From: Myotis daubentonii
Lineage: Eukaryota; Chordata; Mammalia; Chiroptera; Vespertilionidae
Assembly: GCF_963259705.1 (NCBI RefSeq)
Contig: NC_081842.1
Coordinates: 87,660,433-87,724,432 of the forward strand
Length of the DNA: 64,000 nt
Direction of reading: 5' to 3'
The notes under the pieces are model-generated. The model made no database searches, was not told where the DNA came from, and saw only the letters and a list, made by a program, of their open reading frames with translations. Position 1 is the first letter of the stretch, and each line of letters starts with the position of its first letter. A program made the translations under genes and the position numbers. Shown piece by piece: positions 1-11,583 of this stretch.

Positions 1-894
1 ACACAGGACTTAGACTTGATTATTCTGACACTCTCTGATCATCTTTTCCTAATGTCCGCTACAAAGGAAAACAATAAATGGGTAAGTGTTAAATGCACCA
101 AGTGATCATCTTTTATTATAGAGTTTTTTAGATGTAGAGTAAAGCAAGTAGTAGGTGATGGAGGAAGTTGAGGAGAGAGATCCAAGACACCAGGAACGCA
201 GAACATAGTTAAATCTTCTAGTCAACCTGGGGGGACTCTGGAAGAAGGGAAAAACTACCAAAATGAGGATCATTAAAAAAGGCAAAGCAATTGCATACCC
301 TTGTAAACAAAAGGCACACTGATGGCAACAGTGGGATGACTCTCATAAAACTTGAATTGTTTTTTTTAATGATATTGTGCCTTGCAATGCTTTTTCTTTT
401 GTATAGCTGCTTATCAACATACTGGTGTAATACTTATCACCTGTCAATCCAGACATAAAAATAAATATATATTTTTTATTTAAAGGTAGTGTGAAATGAG
501 AGACCACACCCATAAAATAAATTCAATGCATTACACTTAGTTAGATTTTTCTCTTCTGTTATTTCTAATGTGTTTTTTCATGGAGTCAGCTTTTTTAGAG
601 GCAAAGAATGTTTTCAGGTAAATATTTACATTCCTTTAATTCACTAAAGCATAGAGATGAAATGATATAAAGATGGATGCAGTTCTAATACAGTATATTT
701 TTTATCCTATTCATTTTAATCTATCAAATTTTGCAACCTTAATGTATTTTGATTTATATTTTCTTCTGGTTGAAATATTTTGATATGTCCTATAGTAGGG
801 ATTATTATATCATGTCATGCCACTATATATACATCCCTACTTTCTCATCTCATTAAGTTCCAATTGTATCAGTTTTTGTGTTCTCTATAGTTAA
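1..894. other. AT-rich unique DNA, no gene seen
   Basis: AT-rich sequence with short homopolymers and no frame longer than chance. I recognise no repeat family and no exon-like structure. Confidence 0.5.
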
Positions 895-908
895 ACACAC
901 ACACACAC

Positions 909-975
<67 letters not shown>
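895..975. repeat. (CA)n-(TA)n compound microsatellite
   Basis: An ACAC run passes through ACATACAT into about 50 bases of pure TA. It is a simple repeat and probably length-variable. Confidence 0.97.
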
Positions 976-978
<3 letters not shown>

Positions 979-1616
979 TGTATTTTTCCTACATAGCACT
1001 TTGATAAGTTTCTGCTTCTTATGTTTTTCTTATGCATAGTCTCCTATATTTAAAATATGTTTTCTGCTCACTTCAAGCTCATTTTGAATTCGGTACTCAT
1101 TTTACATGAGGAAAACAAGCACCTCCTCTCTGAAATATTCTCTTCAGTTTTGTCAACAAGAAGCTTAATGAGCTTGCTTAGAACACTGATGAAAATGCTA
1201 AATAGCTTGCATTGTTGATGCTGGAAGCATTATAGAATAAATTCTTACAAGGTTGTAGTTCTGTCATCTTTGAGTTCATCTAGTGACTCTCCAATTGCAC
1301 AACTGACTTTGCTAGGTGAAGACAAGTACAGTATATCTGTTTATTACATAACACAAATGTAATCTTACCTTAGGTCACTCTTCTCTTTCCAGAATGATGT
1401 CAAAGGTTCCAATATTGTTCAGTCATGCATTTTAAGATTACCAAAACATAAATAAAAGGCAAAAATATTACTTACATGAATTTAATACTTTTCCATTGAA
1501 ATTAAAACATATTTTGATGACTTTTAAAGGAGCCCAAGAAACCTAGTAGACCCAAATCACAAGCTGAGGGTAGATTATCTTGATTTATTTAACATAATTA
1601 TTCAGATTGTTTTAGT
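976..1616. other. AT-rich unique DNA, no gene seen
   Basis: Unique AT-rich sequence without a recognisable repeat, exon or RNA gene. Confidence 0.45.
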
Positions 1617-2110
1617 TGGTGTTATGAACAAAATGTTTGTGCTCTCCCCCAATGTATATGTTAAAGCCCTAACCACAAATTTGATGGTATTAAAGGTGAA
1701 AACTTTGGGGGATAATTAGTTTTAGATAAGTGGAGCCCACATGATGCCAATAGTTCCCTTAAACAGTGGTTCTCAACCCTCTGGCCCTTTAAATACAGTT
1801 CCTCATGTTGTGACCAACCATAAAATTATTTTCGTTGCTACTTCATAACTGTAATGTTGCTACTGTTATGAATCGTGATGTAAATATCTGATATGCAGGA
1901 TGGTCTTAGGCGACCCCTGTGAAAGGGTCGTTCGACCGCCAAAGGGGTCGCGACCCACAGGTTGAGAACCGCTGCCTCAAGCGAAGAAGAGACACCAGAG
2001 CATCTTCTCTTCACCATATGATGATAGAGAGAGAAATGCGTTTCCTAATGTACTCAAGATTCAAGAATTTACATGGTGACCCAATGGCATACATTCAAAT
2101 GGGAATTAAG
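1617..2110 (+). mobile_element. Old MLT1-type (ERVL-MaLR) LTR, split by a hAT
   Basis: The left part (about 1620-1763) has the usual opening of this LTR class: a TGTTATGAAC-like start, then CCCCCAATGTATATGTTAAA, a GATGGTATTAAAGG block and a GTGGAGCCC block. After the hAT insertion the LTR resumes at 1975 with GAAGAAGAGACACCAGAG, the expected next block. It is diverged and has no internal region. The right boundary is uncertain because the sequence decays after about 2050. Confidence 0.65.
1764..1974. mobile_element. SPIN-like non-autonomous hAT transposon
   Basis: The ends are near-perfect inverted repeats: CAGTGGTTCTCAACCCT on the left, and the complement of CAGCGGTTCTCAACCTG on the right. 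Inside the right end are the GGGTCGCGACCC and GGTCGTTCGACC palindromes that I associate with SPIN/URR1-type hAT elements. It has no transposase. The flanking 8-mers (CCTTAAAC, CCTCAAGC) match at six positions, as for an aged 8 bp hAT target duplication. It lies inside the MLT1-type LTR. Confidence 0.75.
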
Positions 2111-2685
2111 TAAATCTTCAGGCATTCTACATTGAACATATGAAGGTAGGAGATGTTTGGAGAGATGGGCATGAGGAGGAAGACAGTCTACTACCATATC
2201 AAATTTTGCAAAAGTAACTGCATATTATAATCTTACTTTAGATAGAATATTCTTTATTTTTTACTTTATTTCAAGATCTCTTGTTATAAGACTGTACAGC
2301 TACCTTTTCCTAACAAAAATATACACATTTTATTAGTCTGTGAACAGAAAAATAATTTTTAATAAATATGTATCTGTCCCTCCCAACTTCAGGCTGTGGC
2401 TGTAACATTTTGAGGCACATCGCTTGCTAAAATGGCATATGCATCACACACTTGCTTCTCTGCTTTGCAATCGATTAATGACATGGTGAATTTTCCTATT
2501 CATGTCAGTTGTCAGGGTAATCACTACAGTTATTTTTAATATTTCATATATTATATATCATTTACTTACTCTTTTAGTGCACTACCTACCTATCCCCTCA
2601 AATCTAAGCTCATTCAAATGGAAAGAAATAAAATTGGAATTTTCATTTTTAAAAATTATTCTAAATCCACTTGCCATTTTTAATG
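2111..2685. other. AT-rich unique DNA, no gene seen
   Basis: No repeat family or coding signal recognised. Confidence 0.45.
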
Positions 2686-2904
2686 GAGGGAGGGAGCAGA
2701 GAACAAAGGCATGAATTAGGGGAGGAAGGAAGGAAGAAAGGGAGGGAGGGAGAGAGGGAGGGAGGGAGGGAGGGAGGAAGGGAGGAAGGAAGGAAGGAAG
2801 GGAGGAAGGAAAGAAGGAAGGAAGGAAGGAAGGAAGGAAGGAAGGAAGGAAGGAAGGAAGGAAGGAAGGAAGGAAGGAAGGAAGGAAGGAAGGAAGGAAG
2901 GAAA
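2686..2904. repeat. (GGAA/GGGA)n purine microsatellite
   Basis: About 220 bases of pure purine on the plus strand: irregular GGGA/GAAG units first, then a long uniform GGAA/GAAG run (about 2815-2902). The long open frames here on both strands are artefacts of the stop-free repeat. Confidence 0.97.
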
Positions 2905-5152
2905 GTTTCTAGTGCTAGACAGAGTATCAAAAGGCAATAAAGGGTGGGTATTACTGACATGGATGTGTTGGAACAAGATTGGTTCCTCAAATCACAGAAG
3001 CCATCATACCAATTTACTCACCAAACTGATAATAATTTTGAATTTAATGAAGAAAAAGTATCTGAAAAATCATGCCATGCAAATATGTTTTTTATTTCAA
3101 CTTCTGTTCATAACCACATTTCTGTGTGAAATGTATTTCCCCACTGAGTGATTTTCCACATTTGCACATATATTTCCCCCCACTCCTGCCTTGGAACCAG
3201 TGTGTATTTTTCTTTTATAAACTTTGACGGAAAAATTGTGGACTTTTTTACCAATTAGATAATAAAAACAACTTCCTCTATTTCTCTCTATTACTCAGGG
3301 AAATCTCAGTTGTGTTCTTTTCTTATTTCCTCAAGTTATATATGACCCTAATATCTGCTCATTAATTCAGACACGCTGAACATTTATTTTATTTACAATA
3401 TTTGCTCCTTGGTATTCTCCGGAGATGCACATCTCAATTTTATGACTGACTTGGGAGTAAGTAGTTAATGCAGTCATGCTCCAGCCTGCTTCGGTGTCAC
3501 ACATTCATAATGTTGAACACTCAGTCTACAACCCACAGCCACACATCACAGTCACAGTTCCAATCATACAATGTCCTATTGCAGTATTTCATGCCATACT
3601 GTTGAGAGAGTCTACTCCTGGTTAGCCCCTGCAATTCCCCTGCTTTTAATGTCTGGGCCTGTTTGGCTGCTGACCTAGTATAAATGGGGATGGCGAGTAT
3701 GTCTTTGGTCTCTTGTAGCTGCAGAGGGCTCAGAGCAGACATAAAACAGGCCTGCAGCCCCACAACATCTGAACAGTGTTTCCTGTCTCTAGTTCTCATT
3801 TTTACACTTGGCATGAGCTGCAGTGACCTTTACCCTGTTCTTAAAAGGGATGCCTTTTATGGAGGTTAAGAGTGACTTGGCCCCCAAGCTTACAAAGTCC
3901 TAGGCTCCCACTGAACTCCAACTGTGCCATATGTGCATGGTGCTGTGAATGCTGATTTAGTGGTGTGGGCAACAGTCCACCAGAACTGAGCACACTGACA
4001 TCACCACAATTATGTGACTTGAAGACATTTGTGTGCCCCACTGATCATTACCAGCGTTCGGAAACTTGGGCTTTGGGCCTCATTTATCTGCCGACTCAGC
4101 AGCATTTTGACCACATGAATTAATGATAGCACAGAAAGTACTTTCTACAGCTACTTGTAACCACTCTCATTAATGTCAAACATGGGACTTGTCCTGAAAA
4201 CAGTGTCTCAAGCACTTGCCTCTGGATAGAGCCGTGTGCCTTGTTCACTGTATCCTGTTCTACACATAGATTTGACTCCACATGCACCGCCATGCATGTG
4301 GGATCATTTGATCCAAAAGTTAATAAACTGAATGTAGGTTCCTATTACTTAGTAATTCCATCCATAAGAGATGGTGATAAACACAAACATGTCTCTTTGC
4401 TTGCCATTACTGTGATTGTTTGGGTATTCCTGAAAACTTTTACAGGACAAAATGCTTCCGAAGTAAATGCCATGTTTACTAAGTTTGCAAAGCTGTAATG
4501 TCAAGTTTCACTATGAAAAATCTTTATTTCGGTTGTAAGGGTATTTGTTTAGTATAAATTTCTTTTATTATATTTTTTAATACAAGTCAATGGAACAGAT
4601 ATAATACTTTATTTGTTCACCTTACAAATTTCTCTTGCTTTTTGGTTATTTTGAAGATGCTATTTTAGTTATGCCATCTCAGAAAAGAGTAGAGACCTTG
4701 TTACTTATTATCAAAACTGTAAATCTATTAGAGATCATTTAAATCTCTTCTGTTTATCTTACCTATTGATATTTTTGGCTCCTTTAAATAATAGCCTGAC
4801 CCAATCATGAACTCTGCAAGAGATAGAGTTGAAGATGCAGCTTTATTGATTCCAAATATACAGGGTCAAAAAATAAAATCCCAACACCCAAATGTCACTG
4901 AGGTCATAAAATGAAGAACTGACAAGTAATTTTTATTACTGAATATAAATTTCTGAAATTAAAACAACAAAAACTATTTCCTATCTGAGTAATACTTTAT
5001 CTTGAAAATATTTCTGAAATAATATTTATCTTTTCTTACTTGCCCAGAATAAGTTTCCAATAGCCATAATTAAACGAAGTTCCCAAGTTTATATATATTT
5101 ACAGAAAGAAAATAAATCCTGATTTTCACTTTACCATCTAATTTAACAGATC
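2905..5152. other. Unique DNA, no gene seen
   Basis: Moderately complex, non-repetitive sequence. The part from about 3500 to 4500 is less AT-rich than its surroundings and could hold conserved non-coding DNA, but I see no exon with splice signals, no RNA gene and no known repeat. Short frames at 3521-3814 and 4241-4498 look accidental. Confidence 0.4.
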
Positions 5153-5164
5153 AGTTTTGTTCTT

Positions 5165-5392
5165 ATTTATTTATTTTTAAATATGTTCTTATTGATTTTA
5201 GAGAGAAAGGAAGTGAGGGGGAAACAGAGAGAGAGAAACATTCATGCGAGAAACTTCGACCAGTTGCTTCCACACACCTCCGCCAAGGACTGAACTGCAT
5301 GCAACCTGGGCATGTGCCCTGGCCAGGAATCGAACCAGTTAACTTTCCGTGCACAGGACGATGCTCACCCAACTGAGCACACTGGCCAGGGT
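5165..5392 (-). mobile_element. Ves SINE (tRNA-derived)
   Basis: On the minus strand it begins with the tRNA-like CCTGGCCAGTGTGCTCAGTT and continues through a box-B-like GGTTCGATTCCTGG to a T-rich/A-rich tail region. Target duplications AGTTTTGTTCTT (5153-5164) and AGTTTTTGTTCTT (5393-5405) flank it. Ves SINEs depend on L1 machinery. Confidence 0.93.
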
Positions 5393-5433
5393 AGTTTTTG
5401 TTCTTTTTAAAAAAATGTGTTCTGTATAAGAAA

Positions 5434-5434
5434 A

Positions 5435-5505
<71 letters not shown>
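5434..5505. repeat. (GT)n-(GA)n compound microsatellite
   Basis: About 16 bases of GT followed by more than 50 bases of GA. Confidence 0.97.
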
Positions 5506-5508
<3 letters not shown>

Positions 5509-6756
5509 ATGAGGTGTAATTACCTAGAAAGGGGACTTAATTCCTACTTCAATTTGTCACATTGTCTTAGCACAATAGGAGAGATTTTATAGCATAATAC
5601 AAAAGAATAAAAATGTTCTCACTGCATTTGATTTGCTTAAAATCTAATGGTGGACAAACCCAAAATTAAAAATGACAAAATCCATATGTAACAATATTTT
5701 TAAAGCTTATACTAATTGCATAAATGCAGACCAGCATTAAAGAGTTTCTGTGAATTCAAAATTGAATTATCCTGCATTATTGGAAAAAAAACAAAACAAC
5801 TCTCCCTTCAACTATCAACTTCGCCATTTGAAGTTTCAGCGTATAGATTCTGTAAGCACTTTGCTTCCTGCAGAAAACTCAGAGAAGCTGGACAACAGTG
5901 TAATCGATATGCTCAATAAACTGTTAGCTCACCTGATTGAGGGGAGGGCAAAAATAACTTAGAGCATTTCATTTCATTGACAGCAAGCCTTGGGTGCATT
6001 GCCTGCTTGCCCCTTTGAAAGTACAACACCTATCCTCTCGCCCCTGGATCACCTTGTCAGAGGTTGTATAAATAGGCTTCTGTCCGGAACCTAAACCCCA
6101 ACTGAACTTTGAGAATAATTGAGAAAACATGTGTTGCATTCTGAATTATTTTGGAAAACAGTGATGTATGTATTCATGGTTTTGTAATTAGTAGCCCTAG
6201 TATTGCTTCCCATAATGTGGCATACCTCTTTCAAGTTGTATAATTTTATATTTTCCTTATAAGCATGTGTTATTAGAGAAGCAGGGACAGAGGAAGGGCT
6301 TCCCATGACACCCTGTTCCACTGAGAGTATGGTTGATTAATGAGCAGATTTCCTATATCTATCATAGCTGATTATAGGATTCAGTTCTGTGTGTTATTGA
6401 ATGTCCTTGGTTAAGGTCCTACGACCTCAGTTATTAACTGCCATAAGGCATGAAAAAGGTAACCATCACAATTTTTCCCACAGATATAAAATGATGGGGC
6501 ATAGGAAAACTTACTTATAGGGCATTAATAACGTTGTTATAAATCCCCAATGTTTGTTTTATTCTGGCTTCCTTTGACCATTAAAGTTGTACCTCTAATG
6601 TATTTAATGAATTTTTATGTATGTACCTCACATAAGTTGGTAGCATTTTATGTCATTGTCCTCAAATCTAAAGAATGGTACTGTTTCTAGAATAAGCCCC
6701 AAAGTGGTTTGGTGGAGAGGTTTGGGGCTTATTTTCTTTCTTTCTTATTCCTCAAA
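5506..6756. other. Unique DNA; one weak open frame
   Basis: Unique sequence. A 70-codon frame at 5750-5962 (+) ends in a leucine-rich, helix-like stretch with composition less skewed than its neighbours. There is no clear splice structure and I recognise no protein. A TATA-like TATAAATAGG lies at about 6067. Confidence 0.35.
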
Positions 6757-7217
6757 TAGAGGCCCGGTGCACAAAAAATTGTGCACTCGTGGGGGGGCCG
6801 GTCCCTCAGCCTGGCCTGTGCCCTCTCACAGTCTGGGATCCCTTGGGGGATGACCACCTGCTGGCTTAAGCCCACTCCCCGGGGGACTGGGCCTAAGCTG
6901 GCAGTCAGACATCCCTTTGGCAACCCAGGAGCCCTCAGGGAATGTCCACTTGCCAGCAGGGAACAGGGCTAAGCTGCAGTCAGACATCCTTAGAGCTGCT
7001 GAGGAGGCAGGAGAGGCTCCCGCCACCACCGCTATACCGGCAGCCATCAGCCTGGCTTGTGGCTGAGCAGAGCTCCCCCTGTGGGAGTGCACTGACCACC
7101 AGGGGGTAGCTCCTGCATTGAGCATCTGCCCCCTGGTGTGTGTGTCATAGTGATCAGTCATTCCCGGTCATTCTGCTGTTAGGGTCAATTTGCATATTAC
7201 CCTTTAACTATATAGGA
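6757..7217 (-). mobile_element. HeliBat-type Helitron, hairpin-bearing half of composite 1
   Basis: The left edge is a Helitron 3' end in reverse (TAGAGGCCCGGTGCAC) with hairpin arms GTGCACAA/TTGTGCAC. The right edge (CCTTTAACTATATAGGA) is the complement of the canonical 5' end TCCTATATA. The interior includes an inverted CCACCAGGGGG / CCCCCTGGTG pair at 7096-7138. It codes for nothing and would need a RepHel protein in trans. The next unit follows without spacer. Confidence 0.93.
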
Positions 7218-7889
7218 TAGTGGCCTGGTGTATGGGTGGGAGCCAGCTGGTTTGCCCTGAAGAGTGTCCCGGATCAGGGTGTGGGTCCTGCTGGGGTGCC
7301 TGGCCAGCCTGGGTGAGGGGCTGAGGGCTGTTTGCAGGCGCCCACAGCCCCTTCAGGTTAGGGGTCCCCCCTGGGGTGCCTGGCTAGCCTGGGTGAAGGG
7401 CGGATGGCTGTTTGCAAACTGGCCACAGTCCCTTCAGTGTGGGGGTCCCCACTGGGGTGCCTGGCCAGCCTGGGTGAGGGGCTAATGGCTGTTTTCAGGT
7501 GGCCAAGGGCCCCAGTCAGGACCCTCACCCCATGAGGGTGTGGCCATTCTGTGTGAGGGGTTGATGGCTGTTTGCAGGCTGGCCACGGCTCCCAGCCACC
7601 CAAGCGCCCAGTGGAGGCTGGCTGGAAGCAGGTGTCTGGGATTTATTTATTTTCTATAATTGAAACTTTGTTGCCTTGAGCCGAGGCCACAGCTGGCCAG
7701 GGCAGGCAGGAAGCTTGGCTTCCTCCATCGCTGGGGCAACCAGCCTCCTGCTTGCTCCATCTCTGTGGCTGCCAGCTGCCATCTTGGTTTGGTTAATTTG
7801 CATATAGTCGTTCTGATTGGCTGGTGGGCGTGGCTTGTGGCATAGCACAAGTGTGGTCAATTTGCATGTTTCTCTTTTATTATATTAGA
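7218..7889 (-). mobile_element. HeliBat-type Helitron, hairpin-less half of composite 1
   Basis: It starts with a 3'-end-like TGGCCTGGTGTATGGGTGGG, in which the second hairpin arm is missing. It ends at a 5' terminus, TCTCTTTTATTATATTAGA. The interior (about 7260-7600) has near-exact 80 bp tandem repeats around CTGGGGTGCCTGGC at about 7291, 7371 and 7451. In the Helitron's own direction this unit comes first and 6757-7217 follows it. The long GC-rich frames here come from the repeat. Confidence 0.9.
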
Positions 7890-8165
7890 TACTTGCAAGA
7901 CCTTTGGCAAATAAACCCACCTTGAGCAATCAAAAGTCACTGCAAAGTTAGAGGATATTATTTGTACTCTGATTTACACTTTTATCTTCTTATCTTTCCT
8001 GTTATTCCACACTTAACAAATGGGCCTTTTCAATTAGTGATAAAGAAGCATTTTGGGATAGTCCACTAAATATAACCAAGGATTAAGGGCTGATTTGCTT
8101 TTGTATAATTTTGGTCTAGACTCAACACAAGTTATTTTTTGATGATAATGTTGATGATGATGATT
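7890..8165. other. Short unique interval
   Basis: AT-rich sequence between Helitrons with a GATGAT run near 8140-8165. No gene seen. Confidence 0.5.
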
Positions 8166-8663
8166 TCTATCTATATAAAAGCCTAAGTGACCATCATAAC
8201 CGAACGGAGAACAAAACAGGCTGTGTGGGGCAACCAGGGGAAACCAGAAGAGGGGGCAGTAAGGTGAAACCAAATGATCAAACAGCAGACTGCATGGGGT
8301 GACCAGGCCAGAGGGGGCAGTTGAGGGCAACCAGGCCGGCACAGGGGGGGGCAGTTGGAGGTGATCAGGCTGCCTGGCAGAGGCAGTTAGGGGTGATCAG
8401 TCCAGCAAGAGGCCAGTTAGGGGTGATTATGCTTGCAGGGGGGGCAGTTCAGGGGAATCAGGCAGGCAGGCAGGTGAGCAGTTAGGATCCAGCAGTCCAG
8501 GATTATGAGAGGGATGTTTGACTGCCAGTCTAGGCTTGATCCCCAGGATCAGGACTAAACTGGCAGTCGAACATCCCCTGAGGGGTCCTGGATTGGAGAG
8601 GGTGTAGGCTAGGCTGAGGGAACCCTCCCCCACTTGCATGAATTTCATGCACAAGGCCTCTAG
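8166..8663 (+). mobile_element. HeliBat-type Helitron, non-autonomous
   Basis: 5' end TCTATCTATATAAAAGCC; 3' end GCATGAATTTCATGCACAAGG followed by CCTCTAG, whose hairpin arms are GCATGAA/TTTCATGC. A T follows, as expected at an A/T target. The middle is a loose tandem of GGGGCAGTTAGGGGTGATCA units of about 35 bp. No RepHel coding sequence is present. Confidence 0.92.
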
Positions 8664-8992
8664 TTAATAATAATAGTAATAGTAATAACGAAGGTCAATA
8701 AAATCTTTGGATTTAGGAGGTTGTGAAAGACAGGGGTATTCTGTCCTACGGTGATATTGTGATGCCCACAAACTGGGGAGGTATCCTACATTATTTGACC
8801 TCACATTGCAAAATACTTTGAGACACACTTTTCATTGCCTTTGACATTTGATTTCAGTGGAACCCATGTAATATTCTCCAAAGCTGCAAAACGTAAGTGG
8901 TAACTATTTTCTCCTCAGCCATCAAACCTGCTGAAATAATCTTATCTTTTCTTATAAATCCAGTGGTATTTTATAACTGACACTAGAGGCTC
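8664..8992. other. Short unique interval
   Basis: AATAAT-rich start followed by unique sequence. No gene or repeat family recognised. Confidence 0.5.
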
Positions 8993-10155
8993 AGTGCACA
9001 AAATTTGTGCAGGGGGGGGTGTCCCCTCAGCCCAGCCTGCACCCTCTCCAAGCCAGGACCCCTTGGGGGATATCCAACTGCCTCTCACAATCTGGGACTG
9101 ATGGCTTCTAACTGCTCACCCTCCTGCCTGCCTGATCACACCTAACCCCTCTGCCTGCCTGCCTGATCACCCTTACCCACCTCTGCCTGCCTGCTTGATC
9201 ACCCTTAACCACCTCTGCCTGCCTGCCTGATTGCCCCTAACTGCTCCCCTGCTGACCTGATTTCCCCTAATTGTCTGTGCCTCACCCCACACCCGGGGCC
9301 CAGGATTCCCTCCTCTGGCCAGTCCCAGGCACCCAGGACCCAGGCCGGCTTTTCCCAGGCCAGCCTCAGGCACAAAGCACTGTGGGTGGGTGGCTTTGCC
9401 CAGGCTTCAGGCGAATGGGACAAGGGCAGGCGGCTTGTCCCTCTCCCGGGCCACAGGTGCAGGCACAGCACAGCAGCTGGTCCCCGTGACCCCAGGGCAG
9501 GCGGCTTGTCCCTCTCCTGGGCCACTGTCTGGCTGGTCCCCATTCCTCTCTCCCCAGTGTTGAGTGTCTGAGCCATTATGGTGTGATGGCATAAGGGTAT
9601 GATGATTATTTGCATATTAGCTCTTTACTAGTGGACTGGTGCATGAAATGCATGCACATTAAAAGATAATTAATTAGAGGAATTATTTTAATATTGCTAT
9701 TTGCCCTTTCTCTATAATAGAAGTGTCAGAGATGAAAGATAATTTGTAAAATGTATATGAAAATCTTCCTCCTGTCAGAGTCTGCAGCATGCCACAGGGC
9801 CCAGAGTCAAGTACCCACCCACCTGCATGCATCAAAATCCTGTGAGACCCAGACCCAGCTGGCCCTACCCCTGTCAAGCCCTGCAGGGCAGTGAGCACAG
9901 CCTCAGGTCACCCAACAAGCTCCACCAGGCAGGAGGTGCACCCTCCGGTCCCCTGGCCCAGCACTGGTGCGGGGGACATGGCCTCAGGTCCTCCATCTCG
10001 GCCTCAGTTCCACCGGCCCCAGTGGCGGGGCAGGGTTGCGGCCTCTGGACCCCAGCCTGGCCTCAGGTCCCCCAGCACCAGCACAAGGGTGCCTTGGTGT
10101 GAGGGTGTGATGACCATTTGCATATTAGCTCTTTATTATATAGGATTATGTAGGA
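8993..10155 (-). mobile_element. HeliBat-type Helitron, interrupted by a second Helitron
   Basis: The left edge is CTAGAGGCTCAGTGCAC with arms GTGCACAAAA/TTTGTGCA. The body runs to 9627 (CATATTAGCTCTTTA). The last ten bases of its 5' terminus (TTATGTAGGA) reappear at 10146-10155, after the inserted copy at 9628-10145. Joining the two flanks gives a complete Helitron 5' terminus. The interior (9110-9260) is a tandem of CTGCCTGCCTGATCACCC-like units of about 32 bp. Confidence 0.88.
9628..10145 (-). mobile_element. HeliBat-type Helitron nested in another Helitron
   Basis: It begins CTAGTGGACTGGTGCATG with hairpin arms GTGCATG/CATGCAC and ends CTCTTTATTATATAGGA. It sits exactly between an A (9627) and a T (10146) of the older copy, the A/T target expected for Helitrons. 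An AT-rich interior stretch (about 9661-9777) is unlike other copies and may be captured foreign DNA. Confidence 0.9.
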
Positions 10156-10837
10156 TGCCTGAGCTCTCTGAAAGGGAAGACTAATAACATAGTAATTTCA
10201 GAAACAGAATATTCTAAATTAAAGTCTGCAGTTAATTTAGATAGTACCCACATAACTACATGGGGATTGGTTTAATAGTTTTCTGTAGTTTAGCTGGCCT
10301 GCCATCACAGAATTCTCAAAATGTAAATTAATTCTATCCCACCAATATTTTCGTTTTTCTATCTGTTTTTCTTCCATAAAAAATGGAAGATTCTTATAAT
10401 AGAAGTAATCCTGTTATGTACATATTTTTAATATTTCTACAACTTTTAATATTTCTGAAATTATACTATGTTAGTACAGTTTGGTGATATTATTATATTT
10501 AAAATCTTTTTTTCTTGAAATGTTAATGTTTATTGAATATAAATTGCTAATCATTTTGTATCTACAATCTGGTAATAGATTTATTTTGCATATTGTAAAT
10601 TTTTTTAATTAAATAAATAAAATTGAAGATTCTCCATAAAAAGAACATGGAGCCTGTTTGCAAGGCAGATTTCAGTTTGTGTACAAGATCAATTCTGTGC
10701 TTATTGTAGTCTTTAAGACCCATAGGACTTCACTAATAATGACCTTGACTAAAATAATATGGATACTATCTCCATTGACCACTGACAGAGCAGACATACC
10801 TGGCGTTTCAGTTTTTAAAATAAACTAAAAAATAAAA
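10156..10837. other. AT-rich unique DNA, no gene seen
   Basis: No coding or repeat signal beyond AT-richness. Confidence 0.5.
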
Positions 10838-11557
10838 TAGAGCTAGAGCCATGGAAGCATGCAACAGACTGATGAATCTCAGAGGCAAGAAGGGGGTGGG
10901 GGTGTAAGCAGAAAGAGATTAACCAATGAATTTATCCTATATAATGAAAGCCTAATATGCTAAGTGTCTGGTCATCTGGTCATCCATTCAAGTAATCAAA
11001 GCATAATATGCTAATGATATGCTAAGGCCACTCAACTGCTCCCAATGATGTGCTTTGACCACCGGGGGCAGACAGTCAACCAGTTGACCAGTCACTATGA
11101 TGTGCACTGACCACAAAGGAGCAGACGCTCTGACTGGTAGGTTGCTGCTGAGATCTGGCCAATTGGGACTGAGCGAGATGGGCCAGACACATCCTGGAGC
11201 CCTCCTGCGGTCCCTCCCTGGCTGGCCAACCTCCCGTGTCACTCCCCAACCTCAATTGTGCACCAGTGGGGGTCCCTCGACCTAGCTTGAGCCCTCTTGC
11301 AATCCGGGACCCCTCAGGTTGTGTCAGAGAGCCAGTTTCGGCCCAATCCCACAGGCCAGGCCAAGGGACCCTACTGGTGCACGAATTCATGCACCAGGCC
11401 TCTAGTATGCATATATGCATAACCCATGGGCACAAAATAGTGCAGTGAATGTCTGGGAGGAAGGCAGGAGAGGGGAGGAGTTAATCAATGGAGGACAGGG
11501 GGAAGAAGGGAGACATCTGTAATGCTTTTACCAACAAAGATAATTAAAAATTAAGGT
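10838..11557 (+). mobile_element. L1 3'-end fragment split by a Helitron
   Basis: The sequence from GAGCTAGAGCCATGGAAGCA to AACCAATGAATTTA, resuming at 11406 with TATGCATATATGCATA and a G-rich tract, parallels the 3' end of the L1 at about 56600-56815. A Helitron (10935-11405) separates the halves. The fragment is severely 5'-truncated. Confidence 0.82.
10935..11405 (+). mobile_element. HeliBat-type Helitron inside an L1 3'UTR
   Basis: 5' end TCCTATATAATGAAAGCC; 3' end GGTGCACGAATTCATGCACC followed by AGGCCTCTAG. The flanking bases are A and T. It contains one CCACCGGGGGCAG motif (about 11059-11071). Non-coding. Confidence 0.93.
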
Positions 11558-11583
11558 AGTAAATGTTAGTGCTTATATAATAA

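Noticed and set aside
2661..2990. Long open frames on both strands across the purine repeat
   Set aside because: They consist of GGAA/CCTT repeat translation (RKEGRKEG, LPSFLPSF); stop-free repeats produce such frames without coding.
3500..4500. Possible exon or processed pseudogene in a less AT-rich stretch
   Set aside because: No long frame, splice pair, A-tail or recognisable protein; left as unique DNA.
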